64,000 nucleotides of DNA. Source: Oasisia sp. SBJ-2009. Taxonomy: Eukaryota > Annelida > Polychaeta > Sabellida > Siboglinidae. Positions 25,401 to 40,400 of this stretch are shown piece by piece. The stretch is taken from assembly GCA_964017155.1 (NCBI GenBank), contig OZ024866.1, positions 22,906,082 to 22,970,081 on the forward strand. Reading direction: 5' to 3'. A program made the translations under genes and the position numbers. The number at the start of each line of letters is the position of its first letter. The stretch's first letter is position 1. The notes beneath the pieces are model-generated. The model did no database searches. It was not told the DNA's origin and was given only the letters and a program-made list of their open reading frames with translations.

Positions 25401-28400
25401 GGTTGTAGCTCATGTTGATGTATCAGCTGAACACATGAAGGTGTTCAAGCTTGATGTTTCTCATTTTTTACCTGCCACAGTGAACTTGTATTAAGTTGCA
25501 CAGACTTATTCTGCTCATGAGTTATATAGTAGATATCCAGGGTACATACCACATTAAATGTTTGTTGTTGTTGCAAAACTGCACACCTTTTAAATATTGT
25601 TTATTTATGATCTTGACATATGCTGTATTGTAAAGTGCCACACAGACTTGTTGATCTGGTGCTATAAAACTAATATATGTTATTATTATAGTCGTATTTT
25701 TATGCACAGTTATTTTTTGTCAATAAATAATAAAAAAAACTATTGAAATACTGACTTATGCATTGATTTTCACAAGACCACATTTTAAAGTCAATTTTTT
25801 AAAGCGTTGCTTTTTATAGTATACTTAATTATAATATCCTTAATTGTTTGCAGTACATTAAAAAAATACTGAAAATATTTGAACAATTGATGTATCATTT
25901 GGAATGAAAAAAGGTATCAAACTATTTCACAATTGTGCGACTTGACACCTGCTTCACAGTGACAAGTCACACATGTCACTGTCTCACTGTCACTTTGTCA
26001 CTCCTGAACTGACTGTGTCACCATTGACAGACCAAAAACAAAGAAGAAGAAGTTGACACGCTGTCACCCGCGGACACTCCAGAATGAGGACACGGACCAT
26101 GTGTGGAACGAACTCGCGTTCTTCAAGAACGAGGCCAAGAACCTGGCCATGGACAAGTATGTTCCTTACCAGCAGTAGCACAGACACACACACATGTTTA
26201 TCGACAAGTGTGTAGTTCCGGTCAAGAAACAAGAGTGATGTTCTAAGCTGTTTCTGTTGAATTACCAGTTCATTTTATTAGTATAAAATACACAGAACAA
26301 TTCGGGATTGTTTATTGCTGTTGTGGTAGCTGAATTACCATGGCAGCAGTATTGGTAGGATTATGGACCTAAGAAAAGTGTTGCCAAACAAAAACTTATC
26401 CCAAACTATGATCGAAATGGTTGAATCACAAAATGGACAATACCTAAATGCCGCTGCTGCGGTCTCTGATTGTCAGTGGTAAGTAAATATGTAAAATTAC
26501 AAAATATCCCTGAGTCTTTGGTAGTTGATCTACTACGTTAGCATCAAATGTCTTCGCCACATCTTCCAGTTTCTGTCCATTCCTCCTATATACACGGAGC
26601 TGTACCCAAATTTCTTCCCTCTCAGGGTTTATTGTTCTTATACAGCTGTACCACCTTTAAGGTTCGTTGTCTTAGTGCCAGTAGGCCATGATAACAGTAT
26701 GTATTGATGTTTTTTCGTAAACAACAGAGATCTATAAAACTACTCATTTTGTGTACCTCATTGAATTGAATTGAATTGAACTTTATTTCGGTCACAACAA
26801 CAACAACATACAAACATAAGCATAAACATGATTATAAAATGTAACCGTGGAGATCCTCTAGAAACCCCTAGGGGCTTATATCGAGGACCACCAAGAACAT
26901 AAAACTTTATGGACATTATTATAAAAGTAAACTAAACATATAAAAATAAATAAATATCATTATCATGAATGATAATATTAGAATACTACAACTACTAATA
27001 TTACTATTACTAAGTACTTAAATAAGTCTAAAAATAAATACAAGTAATGATAAATAATAAAATAATACTATAACTACGTTACATAATCCTTATATATGCC
27101 TAAGATACATATCCCATCAGTAATAACTCCTTTAGCTTACCTTTAAATTGTTTTATTGTTCTAAGCTTTCTTATATGTTGAGGTAGTGTATTCCAGAAGA
27201 CTGGACCAGAATAATTTATTGTAAACTTTCTGTTGTTTGTTCTTATGTTTTGAATGTAAAACCCATTAAAATTTCTAAGATTATGGTTATGAATGTTTTC
27301 TGTTAGTTTAAGCATAGAAGTCAAGTTGTCTGGGAGTTGATCATTTACGGATTTATACATAAAAATCCCTAATTGATGTTTATATATATCACTTAACTTT
27401 AACAGTTTTAATTTTGAAAATAATGGATCTGTATGTGATGTATATTGTGATTTCGTAATTATCCTTATTGCTCTCTTCTGTAATATCTTTATTTTTTTTA
27501 AATGAATTGTGTATGTATTTGACCATAACAGGACACAATATTGCAGATGAGGTAATATTAATGAATAGTATAAAGTCTTCATGGTGTACAATGGGAGAAA
27601 ATATTTTAATTTATTTAGCATTCCTACATTTCGTGCAATTTTTTTGGCTAAATTATTAATATGGATTTTCCAGCTCAAATGTTCATCTATGTATATTCCT
27701 AGAAATTTTGTAAACTTGACTTGTTTTATTTTGTTACCATTTATTATTATTTCAGATACCTATACAAAATAGTTTGTCTTTGTTCTTATGCAATCAGACA
27801 CATGTTATAAGTGATCTTTTATCAAGTATAACTTATCACCAACACTGTGCTACATTCTTCTATAAGTAGTATGCATCATCAACCAAAACACAACATTGCG
27901 TCTTATGTGTGTTTCTAAATATCAGGACAACGTGTTGGTTAACTGTTTTTCTATTTATATAGCTACAGTGTCTACTGCACAAGTAGTTTCTTTAACCATG
28001 AATTGAACGTATTTATTTAGTCATAAGTACCTCTTTGTATCTTATCGTTTTAGCCAACATAAAAAATGCAGGTTTTATTTATTTAAATACATATTTTATT
28101 AACTCATTTATGTTTTTTCGCCAACTGTAACATTTTATTGACTTTTATTTTGTTTATGTACTTATTTTGTTAACTTATTTATCTGCTTATTGTGTTTTCC
28201 CACAACAACATATCACTTTTAGCTGTATACATACTTTAAGACTTGAAGAGCTGAGAATGTAATTAATTTAGCAGCCAAACATGTAGAGACATGATGGCTA
28301 GGATGATGATTAGGTACTGTCATGTGTGAGTCACGTTGTGTGGAGACTGTTGAACGACTTTGGTTAAAAATTTATTTATTCATGTAATATTTGTCAATGC

Positions 28401-31400
28401 ATCATGATTCTTGTTTTGTGCATTGAAAATGATATGCGTAGTATAGTCCAACTTTTTGCAGAGTACAATAAACTTTCAGTTTTTATTTGTAGTGTGGTAT
28501 TTCAGTACGTATACACATACAAATGTCATGAGTTTGAGATTGTATTTGAAGTTGTACCACAAGAAAGCAGTCTTAGAATACACTAGGTTGCATCACAGAC
28601 GACAGTGTCTTTATTTTTCTCCATGACCCCTTCTTCCCCAGGGCTGCGTGCAAATGTGCCTGGGCAGTGACTTGCCACCTGTCAGGTGTCACATGCCTGT
28701 CTTATTTAACTGACCGGACTGACCTTTGTTGTAGGATGAACCTGCAGGAGCAGGTGGACACTCTGAAGGTGCAAGTGTCCCAGGACTCAGCCTCCATCTA
28801 TGAACTACGCACCTGTCTGGAACAGGAGAAGGAAGGTGAGTTCCTGCCCTATCCTCCACAAGGCCTAGTGAGTGTAACGTCCATTAAATTGCAAATTTAA
28901 CAAATGTGGATCATTGAGACATTTCTTTTACAATTCTGGCCCCAAGTGTTTTATTTATGACAAAATGTCAGGCAAAGAAAAATTCACATTGGGCTGTCCT
29001 TGAAACTTGATATGTGCTTTGTAAGAACTTCTGTCTATTTGTACAAATGTTGTCTTTGAAGAGCTGCAGTTTCTGGTGGAGCAGCAGCAGGAGCAACAGA
29101 GGAGACAGGAGCAGCAAAGAGCTGTGTCACCTGACCCCAATGACACCATGCAGAGGGCCATGCAGCAGGAGATTGACAAGACAACTCTTAAAGTAACCAC
29201 CAATTTACTTACTCAGTCCTCGTCTCTCTTAGGTCTTAGCTGCTTTCCTCCAAACAGCCCCAACTTGGGCTAACGCAGGCGTTGTCCTTCTCTAGAATTA
29301 GAGTCCACTACAGGTTACACATTTACCCCCTGTGTGGGATCTTTTACTTCCCCTGGCATAGACACCAGATAGAAGGGACCACCGGCTTTTAGTGTCTCTT
29401 CCGAAAGACACAAGCAAATGTGGGGTGAACGAAATTGCCTAAGTTTCGAAACAGAGGTAGGTGGGATTGAACCACCGTCCCCTCGATTGACAGTCCAACG
29501 CAACCACCGCTCCCCACTCTGGTTAGAGTAAAGGGCCAAAATGACAGTTATCCATCGCCCTCTGTTGACAGCACTTAGTCTTCTTTCTTTCCTTCCAGTT
29601 AGCACCACATACTTCTGTTCCGTATCTGTTGATCGCCTCCAGTTTTTGTGGTGGCCTGTTTATCCTTTTCCTTGATGGTTCCACTCTGTGACTTGTTTTA
29701 TGTCTGTCGTAGCATCTTTTCAGAGTGTTTGTCATCCACGTCCATTGTTTCTGGTTTTCTGTACTTGCATGGCATGTTCTGTACTGGTCTTGCATGTGTC
29801 ATGTGATATGGCTCAGGTTTCAGCAGTGCCACTTGAATGTGTACAGAATTGTTTAGCACGTGGTACTTAAGGCCCCCCGTTTTTCACCATCACTACCACT
29901 GATTAAGCAGTTACATTCGCTTCCAGTTGTATACTGAATTAAATTTAAATTGTCTACTGTTACATACCGCACTCTTTCTACTCAACAACCGACATACTTA
30001 GTTAATCTGCTACATTTCTCTGATATCTCTAGGACCCTTAGATCAACAACATTTTGTTCCTAAGACTAAGCTGAATATTGGCAAATGTGCTTTCTCTGTG
30101 GCTGTGCCAACAATTTGGAATCAACTCCCTATTACGATTAAATCTTCTGAAACTCTAGACACTTTCGTAAATAACTAAAAACATATTTCTTAGAAGTTGC
30201 TTTTCCGCCATAAATGTTCAACAGATCCATGCTCCAATGACAACGTTTGCCTGTCCCCGTGTATGGCTAACCAAATTATTTTGTTTGTTGCGCCTCTGAG
30301 CTTGAACTTTTTAAGGATACTGGCGCAATAGAAGATTTACAATTATTATTATTAACACCTGAACCTAGACCAATCTACAGGAGTTGGAGTGCACTGTCTG
30401 GCCACAGTACACTCAGTGTCCATGGGGAGCACCAAAGTCCTGGCCCAAGATCAAAACAGGCATAAGAGAAAAGTGAAGGACACCTTTTACATTAAACAGA
30501 AAGCCAATACCATGACCAGAGAGCAGGGGTACCACAGGTGTTCTGCCAAATCACCCCGCTGAAACCTGAGCCATATCACATGACATCCGTGCATGACCAA
30601 GGTTCACAGACAGCGGATCAAAAATGCTGCATGTTTCATATAATATGCTCCGATGTAAACATATTTCTTACAGTATACCACCGGGTGGCTGAGAGAGGTT
30701 TTGGTGTCATTTTGCAGTTGAAGAAGTTGGCGGGGCGAGTGAGTCAGCTCCAGGAAGACAACAGGAACTTGGAGAAGCAGCAGGCAGCTTGGCTGGACGA
30801 CAGGAGGTGAGTGCACCTCAGGAGTGCGGAGCGGTGGTCGCATGGTAGAGCGCCAGACTGTCAATCGAGGGGACGGTGGTTCAATCCCACCTACCGCCGT
30901 TTCGAAACTTAGGCAATTTCGTTCACCTCACATTGCCTGTGTATTTCGGAAGAGACACTATAAGCCGATGGTTCTTTCTATCTGGTGTCTATGCCAGGGG
31001 AAGGAAAAGATCCCACACAGGGGGTAAATGTGTAACCTGTAGTGGACTCACTCATTCTAGGGAAGGACAACTCTGAAAACCCAGCTCGACAATACTCTAG
31101 TCAGAAACATGTGGCTAACATAGAGAGTGATGAGCTATCCATAAGAAGAAGAAGAGTGGACTCTGCCTCTGACCCACAGACTCTTGTCCGAGGTGTGTCC
31201 CTAGCAGGCCTGTGAGATACGTCAAGGCAAGCAGTGTATACATGAGCGGTGTCATCTCTACCTGCAGGGCACATCTCCGCCAGTTCGGGGATCGAGCGTT
31301 CTGCATCGCTGCTCCTCACTTATGGAACGATCTACCACGCAATATGCGAACATGTGATTCGTTATACTAGTTCAAAAGACTCCTTAAAACTTATTTATTC

Positions 31401-34400
31401 AAAAGAGCTTTTTACTCATGAACACTGAACCCTGACGGACGTATTAAGTTTTTAGGATTTACTTATCTATTTATTTATTATTCAGAGCTGTTTTTAGTAT
31501 TTTTACAATCATAATATGTACTATTATTTTTATTATTATTATAAGTATTTCTTTAATTATTATTAGTATGTGTATTTTTATGGTAATTTATTTCGGTATT
31601 TGATGCCATGTTTTATGATTTTTTACTTTTAGTTTCTTTCTATGATATGTTGTAACAGCGCCTTCGAACAAGGTAACTTGGATTTATGGCGCTATACAAA
31701 TGCTTTTATTATTATTATATTATTACCTCCCTACAGAATCAGTAGCAGTATGTGAATACAAACCACCCCATGATCTTGAGGATGTGCTCTTTTAATCAGT
31801 ATACAAAGCCCCCTCAAGTGGGCAATATTATGATGATGCCATCTGAGACGTTTGTTGCGTTTTAGGGCCCTTAAAGTTGAGGTGAACTCACTGCGACAGA
31901 CAGACTCCGACCACCGCATGAAGATGGCCGATCTGAACAGAGAGATCGCAAGGTGGATGACTAGAATGTATTTAAACTTATTTATTGAAACAATCACTTT
32001 AAATACTTAGTCTTGTTTCGGTCTAAGATTTGTCCTACAGATCACTATGTAGACACTTTAAGAAGAGGTGCACAGTTTTTATGCAATTTCTTATATAACG
32101 GTTTACATGTGGTGTTTTTCTTCCAAGACTGTCATAGATAATTGTTTTTTGTTGTAAAATCAAGTTACTGGTATATCTAGTCTGAGATATTTGTTCCTAA
32201 AATAAGTGTTGATGAACCACAAGTTTTGTTTTAAAGATATTGACCTAGCCATAATTATATATTCTACATTGAAAACATGTATTTCACTTTATTCAAATTA
32301 ACACATATAACAAGCAAATTATATTTATAGCTGAAATATATGTAAGGATCAAGATGTTGTAGTGTGTATAGTTTCGAACATGATTTAGAAAATGCAGTAA
32401 TTGGTACATTAATTGTATAATTATACTACAAGCAGCAAATACCTATTGTACTTGCTGCAGACTACAACGAGAACTGAAAAAGACAAGGAGAAAGAAGATT
32501 GTTGTGAAAGCCAACTCTGCTATTAAACAGGTAGGTGTCAATGTATATTTATACATGGCACGAATACATACCCCCAAGACAAATCTCCCCCAGACAAAAA
32601 CCCTCAGAAAAACCTGTATAATAAAAAGTTTCTCCTAGAAAACCTGGCCACACTCTAACCAGAACAGATGTTTTAAATTGAAACCATATCTTTTACTTTG
32701 TAATTTATTTTAACAAATAATATACTAAGTTGTGCAAAGAACTAGTTTGGCTGATTAAAGGGTAATGCTTACTGTACATGTGTGTTTATAAATACATGAA
32801 AACTGTTAAGTTGTTTTAAATTTGTGACAGTTTTTGGGACATCACAACAGACACAGATTTGTTGATTTTCATACAGGCTGACTTGTAATTTTATTGGGGT
32901 AGTATCATATGTAGATTGACTTGTGTGTTTGTTGGTGCAGTGTCAGGTGGAGATTGACTTGTGTGTTTGTTGGTGCAGTGTCAGGTGGAGATTGACTTGT
33001 GTGTTTGTTGGTGCAGTGTCAGGTGGAGATTGACTTGTGTGTTTGTTGGTGCAGTGTCAGGTGGAGATTGACTTGTGTGTTTGTTGGTGCAGTGTCAGGT
33101 GGAGATTGACTTGTGTGTTTGTTGGTGCAGTGTCAGGTGGAGATTGACTTGTGTGTTTGTTGGTGCAGTGTCAGGTGGAGATTGACTTGTGTGTTTGTTG
33201 GTGCAGTGTCAGGTGGAGATTGACTTGTGTGTTTGTTGGTGCAGTGTCAGGTGGAGATTGACTTGTGTGTTTGTTGGTGCAGTGTCAGGTGGAGATTGAC
33301 TTGTGTGTTTGTTGGTTCAGTATCAGGTGGAGATTGACTTGTGTGTTTGTTGGTGCAGTGTCAGGTGGAGATTGACTTGTGTGTTTGTTGGTGCAGTGTC
33401 AGGTGGAGATTGACTTGTGTGTTTGTTGGTGCAGTGTCAGGTGGAGATTGACTTGTGTGTTTGTTGGTGCAGTGTCAGGTGGAGATTGACTTGTGTGTTT
33501 GTTGGTGCAGTGTCAGGTGGAGATTGACTTGTGTGTTTGTTGGTGCAGTGTCAGGTGGAGATTGACTTGTGTGTTTGTTGGTGCAGTGTCAGGTGGAGAT
33601 TGACTTGTGTGTTTGTTGGTTCAGTATCAGGTGGAGATTGACTTGTGTGTTTGTTGGTGCAGTGTCAGGTGGAGATTGACTTGTGTGTTTGTTGGTGCAG
33701 TGTCAGGTGGAGATTGACTTGTGTGTTTGTTGGTGCAGTGTCAGGTGGAGATTGACTTGTGTGTTTGTTGGTGCAGTGTCAGGTGGAGATTGACTTGTGT
33801 GTTTGTTGGTGCAGTGTCAGGTGGAGATTGACTTGTGTGTTTGTTGGTGCAGTGTCAGGTGGAGATTGACTTGTGTGTTTGTTGGTGCAGTATCAGGTGG
33901 AGATTGACTTGTGTGTTTGTTGGTGCAGTGTCATGTGAAAAATTTATATAAGATTGACTTGTGTGTTTGTTGACCCACTATCTTCTTCCGTGGCTTTTCA
34001 CTGTCATATGGAGTCACTGGTGTGGCTGTTGATTTTCTTCCCCCCACATCACCCTGTTGTTCGCCTCGACTGTGTTGAGACCCACAGTAATCATGTCTCT
34101 TTTACAGGCATCTTTCCAACTGGTCTTTGGTCGTCCTTTCCTCTCCCTGGTATGTCTGTCATCAGTACTCTTCTCACTATGTGCTCTTTGTCATCACATG
34201 TCCGTAGCATTTAAGTTGTTTCTCAGTTATCTTTTTGGATGTTTGTGTTACTCTGGTTTTTCTTCTAATGTATTCTTTTCTGAACTTATCTTTCTTTGTT
34301 TATCCACACATCCATCTCAACATCCTTGTCATGTTTGTTGGTGCAGTATCAAGTGGAGATTGAGTTGAGTGTTTGTTGGTGCAGTGTCAGGTGGAGATTG

Positions 34401-37400
34401 ACTTGTGTGTTTGTTGGCGCAGTGTCAGGTGGAGATTGACTTGTGTGTTTGTTGGTGCAGTGTCAGGTGGAGATTGACTTGTGTGTTTGTTGGCGCAGTA
34501 TCAGGTGGAGATTGACTTGTGTGCTTGTTGGTGCAGTGTCAGGTGGAGATTGACTTGTGTGTTTGTTGGTGCAGTGTCAGGTGGAGATTGACTTGTGTGT
34601 TTGTTGGTGCAGTGTCAGGTGGAGATTGACTTGTGTGTTTGTTGGTGCAGTGTCAGGTGGAGATTGACTTGTGTGTTTGTTGGTGCAGTGTCAGGTGGAG
34701 ATTGACTTGTGTGTTTGTTGGTGCAGTGTCAGGTGGAGATTGACTTGTGTGTTTGTTGGTGCAGTGTCAGGTGGAGATTGACTTGTGTGTTTGTTGGTAC
34801 AGTGTCAGGTGGAGATTGACTTGTGTGTTTGTTGGGTCAGTGTCAGGTGGAGATTGACTTGTGTGTTTGTTGGTGCAGTGTCAGGTGGAGATTGACTTGT
34901 GTGTTTGTTGGTGCAGTATCAGGTGGAGATTGACTTGTGTGTTTGTTGGTGCAGTGTCAGGTGGAGATTGACTTGTGTGTTTGTTGGTGCAGTGTCAGGT
35001 GGAGATTGACTTGTGTGTTTGTTGGCGCAGTACCAGGTGAAGATGCAGAGTTCCCTGCGGCGGATGCGGGAGGTCGTGGGAGACATGGAGACGGAAGGCT
35101 GGGAGGAGGTGTCAGACACGTACGTCTAGTGACAAACACACTCTGAGCACTGGAGATAAAATTACTTGTGTGCTATCATTTGGCCAATGGAGAGACAAGA
35201 TTGTACACGTTTCGTGTTGAAATATTTTTGACTGAAGTTAAATCTGGATTTGTAAATCCAGTTTAAGTCATAATACAGTATGGAATTTCGGTATTAAGGT
35301 CACCCACTGAATTTGGTCAAAGCGACCAAAATATAGAGGGGACCATAATATGTTGACTGTAGCGTCACAGAAATTAGGAATGGTGCGGTAGTTCTAAATA
35401 CTCATGCCATCTCAACAGTGATGAACATTAAGCAATGAAATACAGGGTGCACACTAGTTCTAGCTAGCTGGTAGTCCGTTGGACTAGTAAGTGTGTGTGT
35501 CCTGTGTGTAAGTGTGTGTGTCCTGTGTGTATGTGTGTGTGTCCGGTGTGTGTGTGTGTGTGTCCTGTGTGTAAGTGTGTGTGTCCTGTGTGTAAGTGTG
35601 TGTGTCCTGTGTGTACGTGTGTGTGTCGTGTATGTTAGTGTGGTTGTGTCCTGTGTGTAAGTGTGTGTCCTGTGTGTAAGTGTGTGTGTCCTGTGTGTGT
35701 GTCCTGTGTGTAAGTGTATGTGTCCTGTGTGTACATGTGTGTACGTGTGTGTGTCCTGTGTGTATGTGTCCTATGTGTACGTGTGTGTGTACGTGTGTGT
35801 GTGTCCTGTGTATATGTGTGTGTGTCCTCTATGTACGTGTGTGTGTCCTGTGTGTACGTGTGTGTGTCCTGTGTGTACGTGTGTGTGTACGTGTGTGTGT
35901 CCTGTGTGTACGTGTGTGTGTGTCCTGTGTGTACGTGTGTGTGTGTCCTGTGTGTACGTGTGTGTGTCCTGTGTGTACGTGTCCTGTGTGTACGTGTGTG
36001 TATACGTGTGTGTGTCCTGTGTGTACGTGTGTGTGTCCTATGTACGTGTGTGTGTCCTGTGTGTACGTGTGTGTGTCCTGTGTGTACGTGTGTGTGTCCT
36101 GTGTGTAAGTGTGTGTGTCCTGTGTGTAAGTGTATGTGTCCTGTGTCCTGTCAGGGAAGAGAGGACTACGGGAGGTGAGGCCACGATGACGTCCATGTCT
36201 GATGTGATGACCGGAGACAGCCTTGGTCAAGCCATCGTTGACCGTGCCCATGACTCCCGCATCGACGATGACAGCAGTGAGAACCCCCCTTCTGCCTCCA
36301 CCCCCAGCTCCCCCCAACACGCCAGGGCCAAGGCCAGACAGGTGAGACACTTCACCCTGACTGTGTATGCTAGGTTTCAGTGCAGACTGTGATACATCCA
36401 TTTTATTGGTTTTGAGAAAGACTCACTCTTGAGTGCCACCCTTAGAGTCACCAACATGTGGACACTTGTATGTGATGTCAGAATATGTTAGGTATTGGAA
36501 ATACTGGTAGCAGAAGCTATGATTATGTATAGAAGGAATAGTCTGGTAATACATTTCTTGGATTAAATAGTTGTTTAGAGAACAGTTCCCTGTTTTTGTG
36601 TGTTTAATTTATTCTACTAAGGCATTTTACATTTTCAAAATAGTTGTCTGTAAAAGCCTTAGCACACATACTGTACACATATCACAAATGCACACACACA
36701 CACATACACACACATACCATAAACACACACCATAAACACACACACCTCAAATGCACACATACACACACACACCACAAATGTACACATACATACACGCACG
36801 TACACACACACCACAAATCCACACACACTCACAAACACACACACACACACACACACACCACAAACGCACACACATACGCACACTCTCATTCACACACACT
36901 CTGACACCACTCGCACACATATACACATAAACAATATCACGCTACATCAGAAATAGACAAAGATATAGATGCGTAGTATTGTCATGTGGTGCTTTTATAA
37001 TGCACTGTAATATACAATTATACAGATCTGTACAAAGTAACAAGTTTGATATTTCTGGCACATTTATTTACTTGTGAAACTGATAGAATTGTACATTTCA
37101 CTGCCTCAGGTTGAGTCGATTGATGAACACGTGAGGAGAATGAACCGAATCAATGAGCCCCCAGTGAAGGACGCGCCCCCGACCCCCAGGGCAGGTGAGA
37201 CGGGCACAAATGAATGATACCTTTGTGTGTTTAATAGACACCCCAGTATGTGTATTTATTTCATGACAAATGCCACCCTGCACACATGATTTAGCACTAT
37301 TTGTTTATTAAATTTATACTTGTTCGTCCTTTGGGTCCAATGAACTTATGGCAACACTTTGTGTCCCCCGTCTGCCATACCCCGATCCACAGCAGTGCAG

Positions 37401-40400
37401 TAAACTGGAGTTGTTTAACTAGCAATGATCAGTGTGATAAATAAAGCAATATGCAGTTGATTCTGTACAACATTCCCAAATCATCTCGTTGTTTCCAGAA
37501 TACAGAAGAAGTGCAAGATCAGGATATGCGTTTCCAAGTCCACATCCTGTCGTTAGCAGCAAGGTCAGCTCCAAGGTCACCACTGGTGGCGCTAGTGTGC
37601 AACAGGTGACGTCGTTGAAACAGCGCATCAAAGAACTGCAGCAACAGGTTCGTGGAATCGAAAGTGGAAATGTTCGTGTGGTGTTTATCGTTTGAAATCT
37701 AATGACTTGTTTAGTTGCTGTAATAGTTAAACATATTTCTGACAGGCAGCGTCAATTCAGTTTCTTCTGGTTATCTTATTTCATACTTTACGTTTACGGA
37801 TCACTTTCTCTAAGCCAGTCATTACATGCTTGCACTGGGGGTGGTCACTGCCAGGATGCTTGTTGGCTTTGGCAGTTCTTTTATGTGTCAAATAGAGACA
37901 GTTATATGATCTCCTGGTAGTCTGAGCAGCATGGAAGTTAATATGTACGTACTGCATTCAGTGTGTCCTGGAGATTATGACACTAACGTTGTTAAGAGCT
38001 CTTAAACCCAGTTTTGCATTTGAAAATAAATATTGATTCTTAACCGATTAGCACTCAAGTCGGGCATTGACGGTCACCCCGAATTTCCTCAGGTCGGCCA
38101 TAGCCGGTCAGCGAATACAGCACAACGTTTGAATTCGTGTTACGTGGTTGCATCTTGTGATTAAGATATGCAATAACTGCGATTCCTATCTAGACATACA
38201 ACAATTATGACTATTTTGGCTACTCCTGTTTTCAAAAATATTTACCGGGTTTTCGAAATTTAACAGCAATAGTTTCTCTTTTTTGACATTTAAAAATATC
38301 CTCCAGCCAGGAAGTTGGCCTGGTATACAGCTACAATGTGTAACATTTTATAACAAGTTATATACCAGTGTGTAGATAATTTACTGTTCTTTTAAATAAA
38401 CCCAACTTGTAGCAGTAAATATCCAAGCATAAAAAAGTTACACCGCAACAAAGTATTTCTTTTACAAAAAAGTTTCAAAATGTCATAGTGTCAATTAAGA
38501 AATGGTAAACATATTTTAAAGTTACAACAACAGTTTTGACACCACTATGTAGGTATTTTTATTATCTACAACATGCATACAACATGCAATTGTGAGAATT
38601 GAATAATAAAGGCGCTACAGCAAAGACAATGGCGCAAGCAATATTTATAAACATTTAGGTCAAATATTTGAGGAGGCACAGGCTTCACGTTAACATTGGC
38701 TGAGTGTTAATGGGTTAACAGTGATCTTGAATACACAAAACCTGTCAGCACCATAACGTGCCAGCGGGACATAGTCACTAGTGTGTCATGGAAATAGTGT
38801 CCCCCGTAATACGCCAATTGAGTTTTTGTTTTGTAAAAACAATTTAACGTAACAGTGGATTTTGTTTTAAGATAAATTATCCTTAAATGCTCTTTACCTA
38901 AGTGACCTTGACCTCCATGTCTCAGGTGAAGGTCCTCAAGTGTATCAAGGATGCACACAGTAAGACACTACTGGAGCAGACTAACTCCATCTCACAGCTG
39001 GAGGCGGAGCTGACAGCCGCTACACAGAAGACTAAGACCAGCACAGCCACGGCACAGGTACGCCATCTACTGGGGCTATGTATGTGTTGCATTCGGGGGT
39101 TTGTGAGAGTGGGGTGGTTCATTTTGGTGGGATTTGAAGCGGTTTTAGTGAGCGCCATTTGAGTTACAACTTCTGATTTGTTTTTCGATTTGATTTGGTA
39201 ATCACAGTACGTGTATTTGTTCTGTGATCGTTTCCAACAGCACGCTTCTACTTCTCTGTTTTCCTGCAGAAGTTGGGAACATCACCAGGACAAATCTTAT
39301 ACATATCAGTCCCACCCCATTTCTTAGTGTCATGTTCAGAGAGCCCTGTAAAAACCCGCGATAAATCTGAAATGTCCGTCTTCTCAAGTAAGGTCCACTT
39401 GCAAAGTGTGAAGCAATAGCTCAGTCCCCTCGATATTAATTTTGTTCCAAAACCAGTTTGTTATGTGAACTAGTCAGGGCAGGTAGAATCTCTATTCCCC
39501 ATTAGGTAGTGTCGGGGCCAGCTAACCTTTTAGGGTGAAAACTGACTGTGACAGCTCCACAACCAGGTACTTACACTTGTAAATAGATGACTTAATTACT
39601 TATTAGTAACATTGTGTTGCTAACCGTCACCACTTATGTTATTTTTTTTTGTCGCCATCTTGTAATAACGTAGACTTCCTGTACAGTGATAGAACACTCA
39701 GCAGTGACTGATCATTCTGTGGAAGGAAGGCAGGAAAATCTAAGCAGATTTGATGTGTGGCATATATTTGTGTAATTGAATTGAAATTTCACGTGGAATA
39801 CGTTTGCAATACTGAGTCAACACAAACTCCACAGCTGATTGCGATGAAGCAAGTGTCCTTTCACATACCATACCTCAAGAGTGCCCCTTACCACTGCATA
39901 CGTTGATATGTCCCCTGCGTCACATGTTTGTTTTCCGTACTGTGGGTATTTGAGATGCCCCCCAAGTTTTATTTCCTTGTGCTCTGTTTGAAGTACATCT
40001 TGCACAATAGTGAGATGACCCCATGTTATATTTCGGATATCTCTACTATATTTGAGATGCCCTCTGTTGTACCTGAGACTTCTCTGCTGTATTTGAGATG
40101 TTCCGTTGTGTTTGAAACATCTGCACTGTATTTGAGATGCTCCATATTGTATTTGAGATGTGTAGGCTGTATTTGAGATGCTCCTTGATGTATTTCAGAT
40201 GTCTCCACTGAATTTGAGATGATCCCTCTTGTATTTGAGACATTTCAACTGTATCAGAGATACCCTTGTATTTTAGATGCCCTTTGTTGTATTTGAGACA
40301 CACCTTGTTGTATTTGCGATACCCCCTCTTGTATTTGAAACAACCCCTTTGGTATTTGAGTTGCCCCCGTTGTATCTGAGACACCCCCTGTTGTATTTGA

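Noticed and set aside
30826..30900. tRNA gene
   Set aside because: A- and B-box-like words are present, but the sequence does not fold into a full cloverleaf and is followed by a conserved SINE body, so it is a SINE head.
35661..36401. Cys/Val-rich open frames up to 243 codons
   Set aside because: GT-rich simple repeat in intron 23; only the part from 36155 is real coding (exon 24).
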